This document shows, piece by piece, positions 1 to 6,874 of a stretch of 10,749 nucleotides of DNA. Under the pieces are notes generated by a model. It was not told where the DNA came from, searched no databases, and saw only the letters and a program-made list of their open reading frames with translations. Position numbers and translations under genes: made by a program. Every line of letters starts with the position of its first letter. Positions within the stretch are counted from its first letter, which is position 1. Source of the stretch: Candidatus Cloacimonadota bacterium (lineage in GTDB: Bacteria > Cloacimonadota > Cloacimonadia > JGIOTU-2); the NCBI GenBank assembly GCA_014384665.1, contig JACNFI010000404.1, positions 1,310-12,058 of the forward strand, read 5' to 3'.

Positions 1-81
1 TTGATCTCATAATCCGTAAAAGTTGATAAATTTCATACCTATGTAAACCCTACAATAATAATTTGTATAAGGAATAAATAA

Positions 82-2292
82 ATGCCAAAAAATTTAATGA
101 TAGTAGAATCACCAACCAAATCTAAAACTATTAAGCAATACTTGGGCAAAGATTTTGAAATACTTGCTTCTATGGGACATATACGAGACTTACCTAAAAA
201 GGAGTTTGGCGTTGATATTAAGGATGGTTTCAAACCATTTTATGTACTGAGTCCTGACAAAAAAAAGATTGTCTCCCAAATTGTAAAAAGAGCAAAAGAA
301 AGTGAAAAGGTCTTTCTTGCATCTGATAATGACAGAGAAGGGGAAGCAATTGCCTGGCATCTAAAAGAAATTTTGAGAAAATCAATTTCCGAAAATTCCA
401 TCTATAGAATAGTTTTTAATGAAATAACCAATGATGCAGTAAAGGAGTCAATCAAATCCCCTGGACATGTTGATGAAGACAAGGTTAATGCCCAGCAGGC
501 GAGAAGAATTTTGGACCGTATCGTTGGATATAAAGTAAGTCCAATTCTATGGAGAGTTATAGCTAAAAATCTTTCCGCGGGCAGGGTGCAAACAGTTGCA
601 TTACGACTGCTTTGTGAAAGAGAAGAAGAGATAAAAAATTTTGTTCCCAAAGAATATTGGACAATCACAGCAGACCTGAAAAAGCATACAGAATTTACAG
701 CAATCCTGAAAAAATATAAAGCTAACGATATTAAATTAAACAATGAATCTGAAACCGATAAACTTTTTCAGATTTTAGAAAAAGAAAAATTTGTAGTAAA
801 AGAAGTAAAAAAGGAGGATAAAACCCTTTCTCCTTATCCACCTTTTATCACAAGTACTTTACAGCAGGAATCTTCAAAAATCCTGGGATTTTCAACCAAA
901 AAAACAATGAGAATTGCCCAGCAGTTATATGAGGGTGTGGAAGTTAAAGGAAAAAATATAGGATTAATTTCATATATGAGAACTGATTCTGTGCGAATTT
1001 CTGATAAGGCAAATGCTGAATTGAGAAAACTCATAAAAGAAAGATTTCCGGAAAAATATTCTAATCCATTCATAAGAGCTTATAAAAACAAAAATAAAGC
1101 ACAGGATGCACACGAGGCAATACGTCCAACTTCATCGTTCCGAACTCCTGAATATGTAAAGGATTTCTTATCTAAAGAACAATATAAATTATACAAACTT
1201 ATTTGGCAGAGATTTGTCGCAACTCAAATGGCAGTTGCAAAAGTATCTATGACTCGTGTCTCTATTAAAGCAGGCTCAGGTCTTTTTGAAGCTTATGGAA
1301 GTAATATTGAATTTGATGGATTTATTAAGGTTTATCCCTTTATAATTATCAAATATAGTGGTGATAAGCTTCCATTACTTAATGCAAAGGATGAATTAGA
1401 ATTATTAAATCTCCATAAAAATCAATATTTTACAAAACATCCACCCAGATATACAGAAGCAACACTTGTAAAAAAACTTGAAGCCGAAGGAATAGGACGA
1501 CCCAGTACTTATGTGCCAATTATTTCTACATTGCTGATAAGAAAATATGTAAATCTTGTGAAGAGAAAATTTTACCCAACTGAATTAGGAATGGAGGTAG
1601 TGAAATTTCTCATTGATAAATTTGCTGACTTTTTCAATGTTTCATTTACTGCAAAAATGGAAAATCAACTTGATGAAATAGAGAATGGAGACAAAAATTG
1701 GCAAAAGTTATTGGGAGATTATTATCACATTTTCATCTCTCTTGTAGAAAAAATTGACATTAAAAAGGAAAGAAAGAATTTAGAAAAAGTTAGTGATATT
1801 AAGTGTGAAAAATGTGGTGCTCCAATGATAATAAAATTTGGCAAATATGGTAAATATCTTGCCTGTTCTGCTTTTCCAAAATGTAGAAATATCAAATCCC
1901 TGGATAAAAACGGAAAAGTCATTCAATCTAAAACTGATGAAAAATGCCCCAAATGTGGAGCAGAATTGATACTAAAAGTAGGTAAGTTTGGTAAATTTTA
2001 TGCTTGCACCAATTATCCAAAATGTAAGTTCACAAAGCCATTTTCAACCAGTTTGAAATGCCCACTTTGTGATGGAGAATTATTAGAAAGAAAAAATAAA
2101 AAAGGTAGAATATTTTTTAGTTGCACAAATTATCCTAAATGTGAATTTATCACAAATTATCAACCAGTAAAAATGAAATGTCCTGATTGTGCAGCAGAAA
2201 CAATGTTTGATGTACCAACCAAGAAAGGTGTCAAAAAAATGGTTTGTTTGAAATGTAAAAAGGAGTTGGTTACTGCTAGTGACGGTGAGTAA
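82..2292 (+). CDS. topA: DNA topoisomerase I (type IA)
   Basis: This enzyme relaxes negative supercoils by cutting one DNA strand through a 5'-phosphotyrosine link, and it acts in the cytoplasm on the nucleoid. The 736-residue product opens with a Toprim domain (IVESPTKSKT near residue 8; the metal-binding acidic motif SDNDREGEAIAWH at about 81-93). The catalytic tyrosine is Y298 in ISYMRTDS, and a GRPSTYVPI motif follows. The C-terminus carries four zinc ribbons starting at C575, C622, C660 and C700. The first three have the CxxC...CxxxxPKC form typical of topoisomerase ribbons; the last is CxxC...CxxC. The ATG is preceded by AAGGA at 69-73 with 8-nt spacing. Length and motif order are normal for a complete bacterial TopA. 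An asparagine sits inside the DxDREGE motif, where other family members have other residues, so I do not regard it as a defect. The identification is secure. Confidence 0.98.
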   Translation: MPKNLMIVESPTKSKTIKQYLGKDFEILASMGHIRDLPKKEFGVDIKDGFKPFYVLSPDKKKIVSQIVKRAKESEKVFLASDNDREGEAIAWHLKEILRKSISENSIYRIVFNEITNDAVKESIKSPGHVDEDKVNAQQARRILDRIVGYKVSPILWRVIAKNLSAGRVQTVALRLLCEREEEIKNFVPKEYWTITADLKKHTEFTAILKKYKANDIKLNNESETDKLFQILEKEKFVVKEVKKEDKTLSPYPPFITSTLQQESSKILGFSTKKTMRIAQQLYEGVEVKGKNIGLISYMRTDSVRISDKANAELRKLIKERFPEKYSNPFIRAYKNKNKAQDAHEAIRPTSSFRTPEYVKDFLSKEQYKLYKLIWQRFVATQMAVAKVSMTRVSIKAGSGLFEAYGSNIEFDGFIKVYPFIIIKYSGDKLPLLNAKDELELLNLHKNQYFTKHPPRYTEATLVKKLEAEGIGRPSTYVPIISTLLIRKYVNLVKRKFYPTELGMEVVKFLIDKFADFFNVSFTAKMENQLDEIENGDKNWQKLLGDYYHIFISLVEKIDIKKERKNLEKVSDIKCEKCGAPMIIKFGKYGKYLACSAFPKCRNIKSLDKNGKVIQSKTDEKCPKCGAELILKVGKFGKFYACTNYPKCKFTKPFSTSLKCPLCDGELLERKNKKGRIFFSCTNYPKCEFITNYQPVKMKCPDCAAETMFDVPTKKGVKKMVCLKCKKELVTASDGE

Positions 2293-2299
2293 TAGCAGT
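2272..2299 (+). other. Small stem-loop across the topA stop codon
   Basis: ACTGCTA at 2272-2278 is the exact reverse complement of TAGCAGT at 2293-2299. The 14-nt loop contains the topA TAA stop at 2290-2292. No T-run follows, so this is not an intrinsic terminator. A 7-bp pairing in one place could be chance, and no function is assigned. Confidence 0.3.
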
Positions 2300-2350
2300 T
2301 TACAGTAGGTAGATAAGTGCATAATATATGGTTAAAAAACATCATTAAAT

Positions 2351-2370
2351 CTCTGTGTCTCTGTGGCAAA
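2351..2370. repeat. Short repeat-like phrase in the topA-permease gap
   Basis: The gap between topA and the permease contains two near-identical 8-mers in tandem, CTCTGTGT and CTCTGTGG, followed by CAAA. From memory, closely similar phrases (the other strand reads CCACAGAGACACAGAG) occur as dispersed intergenic sequence in many unrelated environmental bacteria and archaea. Here it ends about 10 bp before the permease start codon. Only one copy lies in this window, so calling it a dispersed repeat rests on recall and not on the sequence itself. Confidence 0.4.
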
Positions 2371-2379
2371 TAGGAAAAA

Positions 2380-3639
2380 ATGAAAACTACAGAAACTTTC
2401 ATTGCAGGATTGAAAAACATTTTTGCACATAAATTGCGTTCCTTTCTCACACTTGCAGGAATCGTAATTGGTGTTGCTGCTGTGACTACTATGTTCTCTT
2501 CCGTATCTGCAATGAAGAAACTTATTGAAGATGTGATTACTTCACTGGGATATGATAATGTGATCGTCTTATATTCTTCATTTCCTAAAGATGAGAATAA
2601 TAAATTAAAAAAATATTATCAATCAGTTAGATTTAAGAATCTTATATATAAAGATTATGAAGTATTACAAAAAAAATTAAATAATGTTGAGTTTATTTAT
2701 GCTTCAATAGAAGAACAAAAAAACTGCGTTATTAACAAGAAGAAAAGTAAAATCAGATTGAAAGGTATTTCAAATTTCTTTTTTAATAATAAACATTACC
2801 TTATTGGAAAAGGGAAATTATTTAGTATTATTCAAGAAGAAAATGGTGATAATGTTTGTATAATTGGAGCATCATTGGATAAGAAATACTTTCCTAAAAG
2901 TAATGCAATTGGAAAATATATTTCATTTGATAACATCCGATTAAAGATTATTGGAGTTCTTAAAGAGGAGGATTTTGAAAAAGGGATAGCAAAAGCTAAT
3001 CCGTGGGAAAGAAAGCGTGACCATGAAACTTGCTTTATAACATCTAAATTTGCTGCAAAATACTTTAGACCTAATATGCAAGTAGATAACATCTGGATTA
3101 AAGTCACAAACGCTGATAAAGTTGGGACTGTGTATAATCAAGCCCGACAACTGATTCTGGCGCATCATAATATGGCAGATGATATAGAAATTATGAATAT
3201 AAGTGAGCGAATGCTGGAGATAAGAGAACAAATCAATACACAATTGAAGAACTGGAATATTATTTTATTATGCATTTCAGGAATTTCTCTGTTTACTGGC
3301 GGGATAGGATTGTTCAGTATTCTACTTATTTCTATCAGAGAAAGGATGAAAGAGATTGGCGTACGAAAGAGCATCGGAGCAAAGAATAGGGATATATTCG
3401 CCCATTTTCTTTTTGAGTCCGTAATATTAGCAATGATTGGTGGAATGCTCGGAGCAGGTTTATCATTACTTTTAACTAAATTTGTAACTTCAAAAATCGG
3501 AATAGAAATTGCTTTTCCACTTTTAGGAATAATTGTTGGTTTGATATTTGCAATTTTTGTTGGTTTTGTTTCTGGTTTCTATCCAGCTTATAAAGCCTCA
3601 AAAATAAATCCTGTAAAAGCAATATTTTATGTTGAATGA
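2380..3639 (+). CDS. MacB/FtsX-family ABC transporter permease
   Basis: This is an inner-membrane permease subunit of the MacB/LolC/FtsX type, whose relatives use cytoplasmic ATP hydrolysis to drive movements of a periplasmic domain. Residues 1-45 show the family N-terminus (AHKLRSFLTLAGIVIGVAA), which forms the first membrane helix. A long soluble region, about 46-285, matches a MacB-type periplasmic core. Three further membrane helices lie near 292-318, 340-370 and 382-405. Family motifs visible are RMKEIGVRKSIGAKNRDI after helix 2 and the ending YPAYKASKINPVKAI. The length of 419 aa is typical. The start has AGGA at 2372-2375, only 4 nt upstream. No ATPase gene flanks it here, so its partner must be encoded elsewhere. 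Substrate cannot be read from the sequence; macrolide export should not be assumed from the family name. Confidence 0.9.
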   Translation: MKTTETFIAGLKNIFAHKLRSFLTLAGIVIGVAAVTTMFSSVSAMKKLIEDVITSLGYDNVIVLYSSFPKDENNKLKKYYQSVRFKNLIYKDYEVLQKKLNNVEFIYASIEEQKNCVINKKKSKIRLKGISNFFFNNKHYLIGKGKLFSIIQEENGDNVCIIGASLDKKYFPKSNAIGKYISFDNIRLKIIGVLKEEDFEKGIAKANPWERKRDHETCFITSKFAAKYFRPNMQVDNIWIKVTNADKVGTVYNQARQLILAHHNMADDIEIMNISERMLEIREQINTQLKNWNIILLCISGISLFTGGIGLFSILLISIRERMKEIGVRKSIGAKNRDIFAHFLFESVILAMIGGMLGAGLSLLLTKFVTSKIGIEIAFPLLGIIVGLIFAIFVGFVSGFYPAYKASKINPVKAIFYVE

Positions 3640-3681
3640 CAATTAATTAGTGTCCGTCCCTAAAGTCGGTTTTTTAAAACC

Positions 3682-3714
3682 TTACGGATGGTTAAGCTTG
3701 CGAAACCTCCGTAA
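3682..3714 (+). repeat. Stem-loop 1 inside the MITE-like element
   Basis: TTACGGA at 3682-3688 pairs with TCCGTAA at 3708-3714. After a single bulged T, GGTT at 3690-3693 pairs with AACC at 3704-3707, leaving a 10-nt loop. A second TTACGGA at 3767-3773 could compete for the same TCCGTAA arm. Confidence 0.55.
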
Positions 3715-3734
3715 TGGTTGTATCTCTTCATCCA

Positions 3735-3760
3735 TTGCGAAGGTCTTCGACCATTCGCAA
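3735..3760 (+). repeat. Stem-loop 2 inside the MITE-like element
   Basis: TTGCGAA (3735-3741) plus GGTC (3742-3745) pairs with GACC (3749-3752) plus TTCGCAA (3754-3760), with one bulged A and a TTC loop. This gives 11 base pairs, the strongest hairpin in the window. No T-run follows, so it is not a classical intrinsic terminator, although it could slow or protect a transcript. Confidence 0.65.
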
Positions 3761-3834
3761 GGGAGTTTACGGACAGACACTAATTATAAGATGGGGTAAT
3801 TATCTTCTATAAAAAAATTAATATGATAACAGAT

Positions 3835-3848
3835 AAGAGGTAGATTTG
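3835..3848 (+). promoter_or_regulatory. Ribosome binding site that sets the TTG start of rseP
   Basis: AAGAGG (3835-3840) lies 5 nt before TTG (3846-3848). The nearby upstream ATG at 3823 runs into TAG after six codons, so it cannot start the gene. Starting at TTG places the HELGH motif at residues 18-22, as expected for this family. Confidence 0.75.
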
Positions 3849-5198
3849 ATTACTATTATATCAACTATCATACTTTTGGGTATGGTTATATTTGTGCATG
3901 AGTTGGGTCACTTTATCATTGCACGCCTTTGCAAAGTAAAGGTTGAAAAATTCTCGTTTGGATTTGGTCCTAAACTTGTTGGTATTAAAATTGGAGAGAC
4001 AGAATACAGAGTCTCTCTCATTCCCTTAGGTGGATATGTAAAAATGTTAGGGGAGAATCCTGATAAAGAAGATGATTCCGATACTTTCTCAAACGAAAGT
4101 TTTAAATACAAAAAGTGGTGGCAAAAAGCCCTTATAGCACTTGGCGGTCCTTTATCAAACTTTATCTTTGCTATTATTATTTTATCTTTAACTTTTATGA
4201 TTGGTATAAAGACCTATGATTTAGAGCCAATTGTTGGGCAAATCTCAAAAATAAACAATCAGGAATTTCAAAAATTTAAAAAAGATGATAAGATTATAGA
4301 AATTGATGGGAATAAAATTACTGGCTGGATGTCTATAGTAACAGCCTGGACAAAAAATGACAAGCAGAATCATGAAGTTGTTATTATAAGAAATGGAGAA
4401 ACTACAAATCTTATTGTGCAGAATTTCGATTATCAAAATTGGTTCACAAACATTAAACCTTATGTATCAGCTGAAGTTGGTGAGGTCTTATATGGTTTAC
4501 CTGCATATCAATCCGGAATCATAGAGAATGATATTATTATTGGAATAAATGATACTCCAATCAATGATTGGTATGATATGCAAAAGATTATAAAAGAAAG
4601 TCCTGAAATTCCATTGAATTTTATAATAAAAAGGAATGATGAAATAATAAATATGACAGTTATTCCGCAACTAAATTTAGAGTCTGATAGTAATGTTGGA
4701 ATTATTGGAATATCACAAAAATTAAATTTGCTTTTTGTTGAAAAATTTAGTATTTTTAAATCTATCAAATATGGCTTTATGAGTAGTATTGCAACAGTTT
4801 ATAGATATTATAATGGATTATTCAGGCTGTTTAGACATCCACAGCACATAAGTAAAAGCTTTGGTGGACCTATTATGATTGCTGCAATTACAGGGCAACA
4901 AGCCGAACAGGGATTAACCTCGTTTCTATCATTTATGGCAATGATAAGCATTATCTTAATGATTATGAATTTACTCCCAATCCCAGTTTTAGATGGTGGC
5001 TTGATTATCTTTGCTCTTCTTGAAGGAATCTTTGGTAAACCAGTAAAACCATCTATCCAGGCATTATCACAGAGAATAGGTCTTGCTATTATTCTTACAC
5101 TTATGATATTTGCATTTTACAACGATATATCCCGTTTTGTTTCCAGACAATTTTCACTAAAGAGAAATATTATACCAGGAGAATTAAAACCGCAATGA
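3846..5198 (+). CDS. rseP: RIP metalloprotease RseP (site-2 protease)
   Basis: This inner-membrane zinc protease cuts substrates within the membrane; in E. coli it cleaves the anti-sigma factor RseA and remnant signal peptides. The first membrane helix carries HELGH at residues 18-22, with H18 and H22 as zinc ligands and E19 catalytic. The family signature FSFGFGPKL follows at about 37-45, then a second hydrophobic segment around 95-117 beginning with GGPLSNF. Two PDZ-like segments occupy roughly 118-290. The third zinc ligand is D383 in PVLDGG, followed by the last helix near 410-425. The length of 450 aa is normal. Translation starts at TTG. The gene ends inside the tgt start (ATGA overlap), so the two are probably cotranscribed. 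RseP often sits with dxr, cdsA or bamA; none of these is present here. Confidence 0.96.
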   Translation: MITIISTIILLGMVIFVHELGHFIIARLCKVKVEKFSFGFGPKLVGIKIGETEYRVSLIPLGGYVKMLGENPDKEDDSDTFSNESFKYKKWWQKALIALGGPLSNFIFAIIILSLTFMIGIKTYDLEPIVGQISKINNQEFQKFKKDDKIIEIDGNKITGWMSIVTAWTKNDKQNHEVVIIRNGETTNLIVQNFDYQNWFTNIKPYVSAEVGEVLYGLPAYQSGIIENDIIIGINDTPINDWYDMQKIIKESPEIPLNFIIKRNDEIINMTVIPQLNLESDSNVGIIGISQKLNLLFVEKFSIFKSIKYGFMSSIATVYRYYNGLFRLFRHPQHISKSFGGPIMIAAITGQQAEQGLTSFLSFMAMISIILMIMNLLPIPVLDGGLIIFALLEGIFGKPVKPSIQALSQRIGLAIILTLMIFAFYNDISRFVSRQFSLKRNIIPGELKPQ

Positions 5199-6331
5199 AT
5201 AAATACCAGTTTAAAATAATAAAAAGGGATAAAAATTCTTCTGCAAGAATCGGAGAGATAAGAACTTCTCGTGGGAAAGTTGCCACTCCAGTTTTTATGC
5301 CAGTAGGAACTTTGGGTGCTGTCAAGGCAATGTCTCCCGAGGAGTTGGAAAAAATTGGGTATGAAATCATTCTGGCAAATACATACCATCTTTATCTCAG
5401 ACCTGGCGATAAACTCATAGAAAAATGTGGTGGACTACATAAATTCATAAACTGGAATAAACCAATCTTAACAGACAGCGGTGGCTTTCAGGTGATGAGT
5501 TTGCAAAAATTTCGTAAAATTTCAGAAGAAGGAATAAAATTTCAGTCACATATTGATGGAAGTTATCACTTTTTTTCACCGGAAAAAGTGATGGAAATCG
5601 AACACAGTTTAGGTGCTGACATTATTATGGTTCTTGATGAATGCGCACCGTATCCTTGTAGTTATGAATATGCAAAAAACTCTGCAGAATTATCTTTACG
5701 ATGGGCACAACGATGCAAAGATGCATATCAAAAAATGAATGGGAATCAAATTCTTTTTGGAATTGTTCAGGGAAGTATTTTTGATGAACTTAGAGAAGAA
5801 AATGCAAGGGAACTTATAAAGATTGGTTTTGATGGCTTTGCAATTGGTGGATTAGCAGTTGGTGAAGAAAAAGAAGATATGCTCAGAATAGTAAAATTGC
5901 TTGATGGAATGCTTCCTGAAGAGAAACCCCGTTACCTGATGGGAGTTGGCACTCCGATTGATTTGCTTGAGAATGTTGAAAGAGGCATTGATATGTTTGA
6001 TTGTGTTATGCCAACCCGTCACGCAAGGAATGGCTCAGCATTTACTAAAAATGGCAGATTAACTGTCCGTAATGGTGAATACAAAGAGGATTTCAGACCA
6101 CTTGAAAATGAATGCAATTGTTATACATGCAGGAACTTTTCTCGTGCTTATATCAGACATTTGATTAATATCAATGAAATTTTAGGAGTTAGATTAACCA
6201 CGATTCATAACTTGACATTTTATTTCAATTTGATGAAAGATATTAGAAAAGCAATTATGAATGATAATTTTATGGAGCTTAAAAGAGAGTTTATTGAGCG
6301 ATATAATGGTGGAAATGATTCAGAATCTTGA
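5195..6331 (+). CDS. tgt: tRNA-guanine transglycosylase (queuosine synthesis)
   Basis: Tgt swaps guanine at the wobble position 34 of tRNAs with GUN anticodons for the queuosine precursor preQ1, in the cytoplasm. The 378-residue protein has the substrate-binding DSGGFQ motif at 94-99. The catalytic aspartate is D269 in FDCVMPTRHARNG. The zinc site is CxCxxC, with C307, C309 and C312, completed by H338. All key residues are present and the length matches bacterial Tgt. The ATG overlaps the rseP stop by 4 bp. An AGGAG at 5177-5181 is 13 nt upstream, rather far, so translation is probably coupled to rseP. The queuosine synthesis genes (queC, queD, queE, queF, queA) are not in the window. Confidence 0.98.
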   Translation: MNKYQFKIIKRDKNSSARIGEIRTSRGKVATPVFMPVGTLGAVKAMSPEELEKIGYEIILANTYHLYLRPGDKLIEKCGGLHKFINWNKPILTDSGGFQVMSLQKFRKISEEGIKFQSHIDGSYHFFSPEKVMEIEHSLGADIIMVLDECAPYPCSYEYAKNSAELSLRWAQRCKDAYQKMNGNQILFGIVQGSIFDELREENARELIKIGFDGFAIGGLAVGEEKEDMLRIVKLLDGMLPEEKPRYLMGVGTPIDLLENVERGIDMFDCVMPTRHARNGSAFTKNGRLTVRNGEYKEDFRPLENECNCYTCRNFSRAYIRHLININEILGVRLTTIHNLTFYFNLMKDIRKAIMNDNFMELKREFIERYNGGNDSES

Positions 6332-6628
6332 TAGAGAAATATTTAAAATTCTAATATAATCAATGATTATTTATAAATTTGTTGATTTATTCATTTGCCT
6401 GCCCCATAGCGAAGTATGAGTGTATCGGGGGAGATTTGGTGATTTAATTTTGAACCCCATAAATCATCATATCATGCCAAAGGCAGATCCTTCGGACAAG
6501 CACGAGCTCCACTTGAGGATACATAAAAAGCCATGAAATTTTTACAAATTTTTGAAAAATCCGAATTAATCAACAGACTCATTTGTGAGATAAAGAAAGA
6601 CCGCCAGTTGGCGTGTATTGGAGGCAAA
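6332..6628 (+). other. Non-coding, hairpin-rich region between tgt and the toxin-antitoxin pair
   Basis: About 300 bp without a convincing gene. CCCCATA at 6402-6408 pairs with TAT(C)GGGG at 6423-6430. A second CCCCATA at 6455-6461 could pair with the same strand. An imperfect 13-bp pairing joins 6433-6445 to 6461-6473, with one mismatch and one G-T. TGCC/GGCA forms a mini-hairpin at 6475-6485. ATCC...CAAG (6487-6500) faces CTTG-A-GGAT (6512-6520). A CGCCA/TGGCG palindrome lies at 6602-6613. A TATAAT at 6355-6360 has no well-spaced -35 box. The part from about 6398 to 6620 is richer in G+C than its surroundings and reads like a degenerate repeat cluster or a structured leader. A 20-codon reading frame at 6474-6536 is probably not a gene. 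Confidence 0.5.
6602..6613. promoter_or_regulatory. Palindrome upstream of the antitoxin, possible operator
   Basis: CGCCA-GT-TGGCG, with 5-bp arms around a 2-bp centre, ends 15 bp before the antitoxin ATG. Toxin-antitoxin operons are usually repressed by the complex binding a palindrome near the start, so this is the natural candidate operator. The role is inferred from position only. It could equally be part of the repeat cluster around it. Confidence 0.3.
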
Positions 6629-6874
6629 ATGGCTACTATAACACAAACTAAAATTATTAAAGGGTTTAATAAACTACCCATTTCTGCAAAAAAAGAGTTG
6701 TATGACTTTCTTCAATTCTTATTAATTAAATGGAATCTGTTGAAAGAGGAAGATGAAAATGAGGTTCTTTCAATGGATGATTTGAATATTATTATTGAAG
6801 GTGAATTAGAATTTGAAAAAGGGGAAACAATAGGTCTTGAAGATTATATAAAATCACGAGGTATAAGTGTATAG
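6629..6874 (+). CDS. Putative antitoxin of a RelE/ParE-type module
   Basis: An 81-residue small protein immediately upstream of, and overlapping by 8 bp, a RelE/ParE-like toxin gene. The N-terminal half (IIKGFNKLPISAKKELYDFL, then QFLLIKW) resembles the helical N-terminus of DUF2281/ParD-like antitoxins. The acidic second half ends in EFEKGETIGLEDYIKSRGI, a tail typical of toxin-wrapping antitoxin C-termini. The ATG at 6629 was chosen because GGAGG (6620-6624) lies 4 nt upstream. The frame is open back to an ATG at 6533, which would give 113 aa. That longer start has no well-placed ribosome site, and its extra 32 residues cross the palindromic repeat region. The antitoxin call depends mainly on the partner, size and overlap. 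The DNA-binding fold is not obvious from the sequence. Confidence 0.75.
   Translation: MATITQTKIIKGFNKLPISAKKELYDFLQFLLIKWNLLKEEDENEVLSMDDLNIIIEGELEFEKGETIGLEDYIKSRGISV
6858..6869 (+). promoter_or_regulatory. Ribosome binding site and GTG start of the toxin, inside the antitoxin gene
   Basis: GAGG at 6858-6861 is 5 nt upstream of GTG (6867-6869), and the antitoxin stop TAG lies at 6872-6874. The overlap implies translational coupling, which helps keep the antitoxin made first. Confidence 0.65.

Larger units (their letters stand above)
3650..3780. mobile_element. 131-bp MITE-like element with terminal inverted repeats
   Basis: The left end GTGTCCGTCC (3650-3659) and the right end GGACAGACAC (3771-3780) are inverted repeats with one mismatch. 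Both are flanked by TAATTA (3644-3649 and 3781-3786), which could be a target duplication or simply TA. TAATTA is palindromic, so the exact boundary is ambiguous. No open reading frame of note lies inside. The interior holds four 12-mers of the form CC-N8-GG starting at 3680, 3706, 3732 and 3751, which pair to make two stem-loops. It is visibly richer in G+C than the flanking genes. Size, lack of coding and terminal repeats fit a non-autonomous miniature element mobilised by a transposase elsewhere. TA flanks would suit an IS630/Tc1-type transposase, but that is inference. It sits between the permease and rseP, where it could also affect transcription. Confidence 0.65.

Noticed and set aside
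1..81. Possible promoter (TTGATA at 23-28, TACAAT at 51-56) and possible end of an upstream gene (open frame closing at TGA 24-26)
   Set aside because: The two boxes are 22 bp apart, too far for a standard promoter, and seven open codons at a window edge cannot support a gene call.
1801..2270. The repeated cysteine blocks in topA as a nucleotide tandem repeat
   Set aside because: They are diverged protein-level zinc ribbons normal for the TopA C-terminus, not a recent DNA duplication.
2160..2450. Opposite-strand reading frame of 96 codons across the topA-permease junction
   Set aside because: It overlaps the ends of two well-supported genes and passes through the CTCTGTGT repeat phrase; no ribosome site or recognisable domain.
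6328..6360. TTGATA and TATAAT downstream of tgt as a promoter for the toxin-antitoxin operon
   Set aside because: The spacer is 21 bp, well beyond the usual 16-18, and TATAAT-like words are common in AT-rich DNA.
6533..6628. A 32-residue N-terminal extension of the antitoxin starting at 6533
   Set aside because: The nearest GAGGA is about 13 nt upstream and the extension runs through palindromic repeat DNA, whereas 6629 has GGAGG close by.
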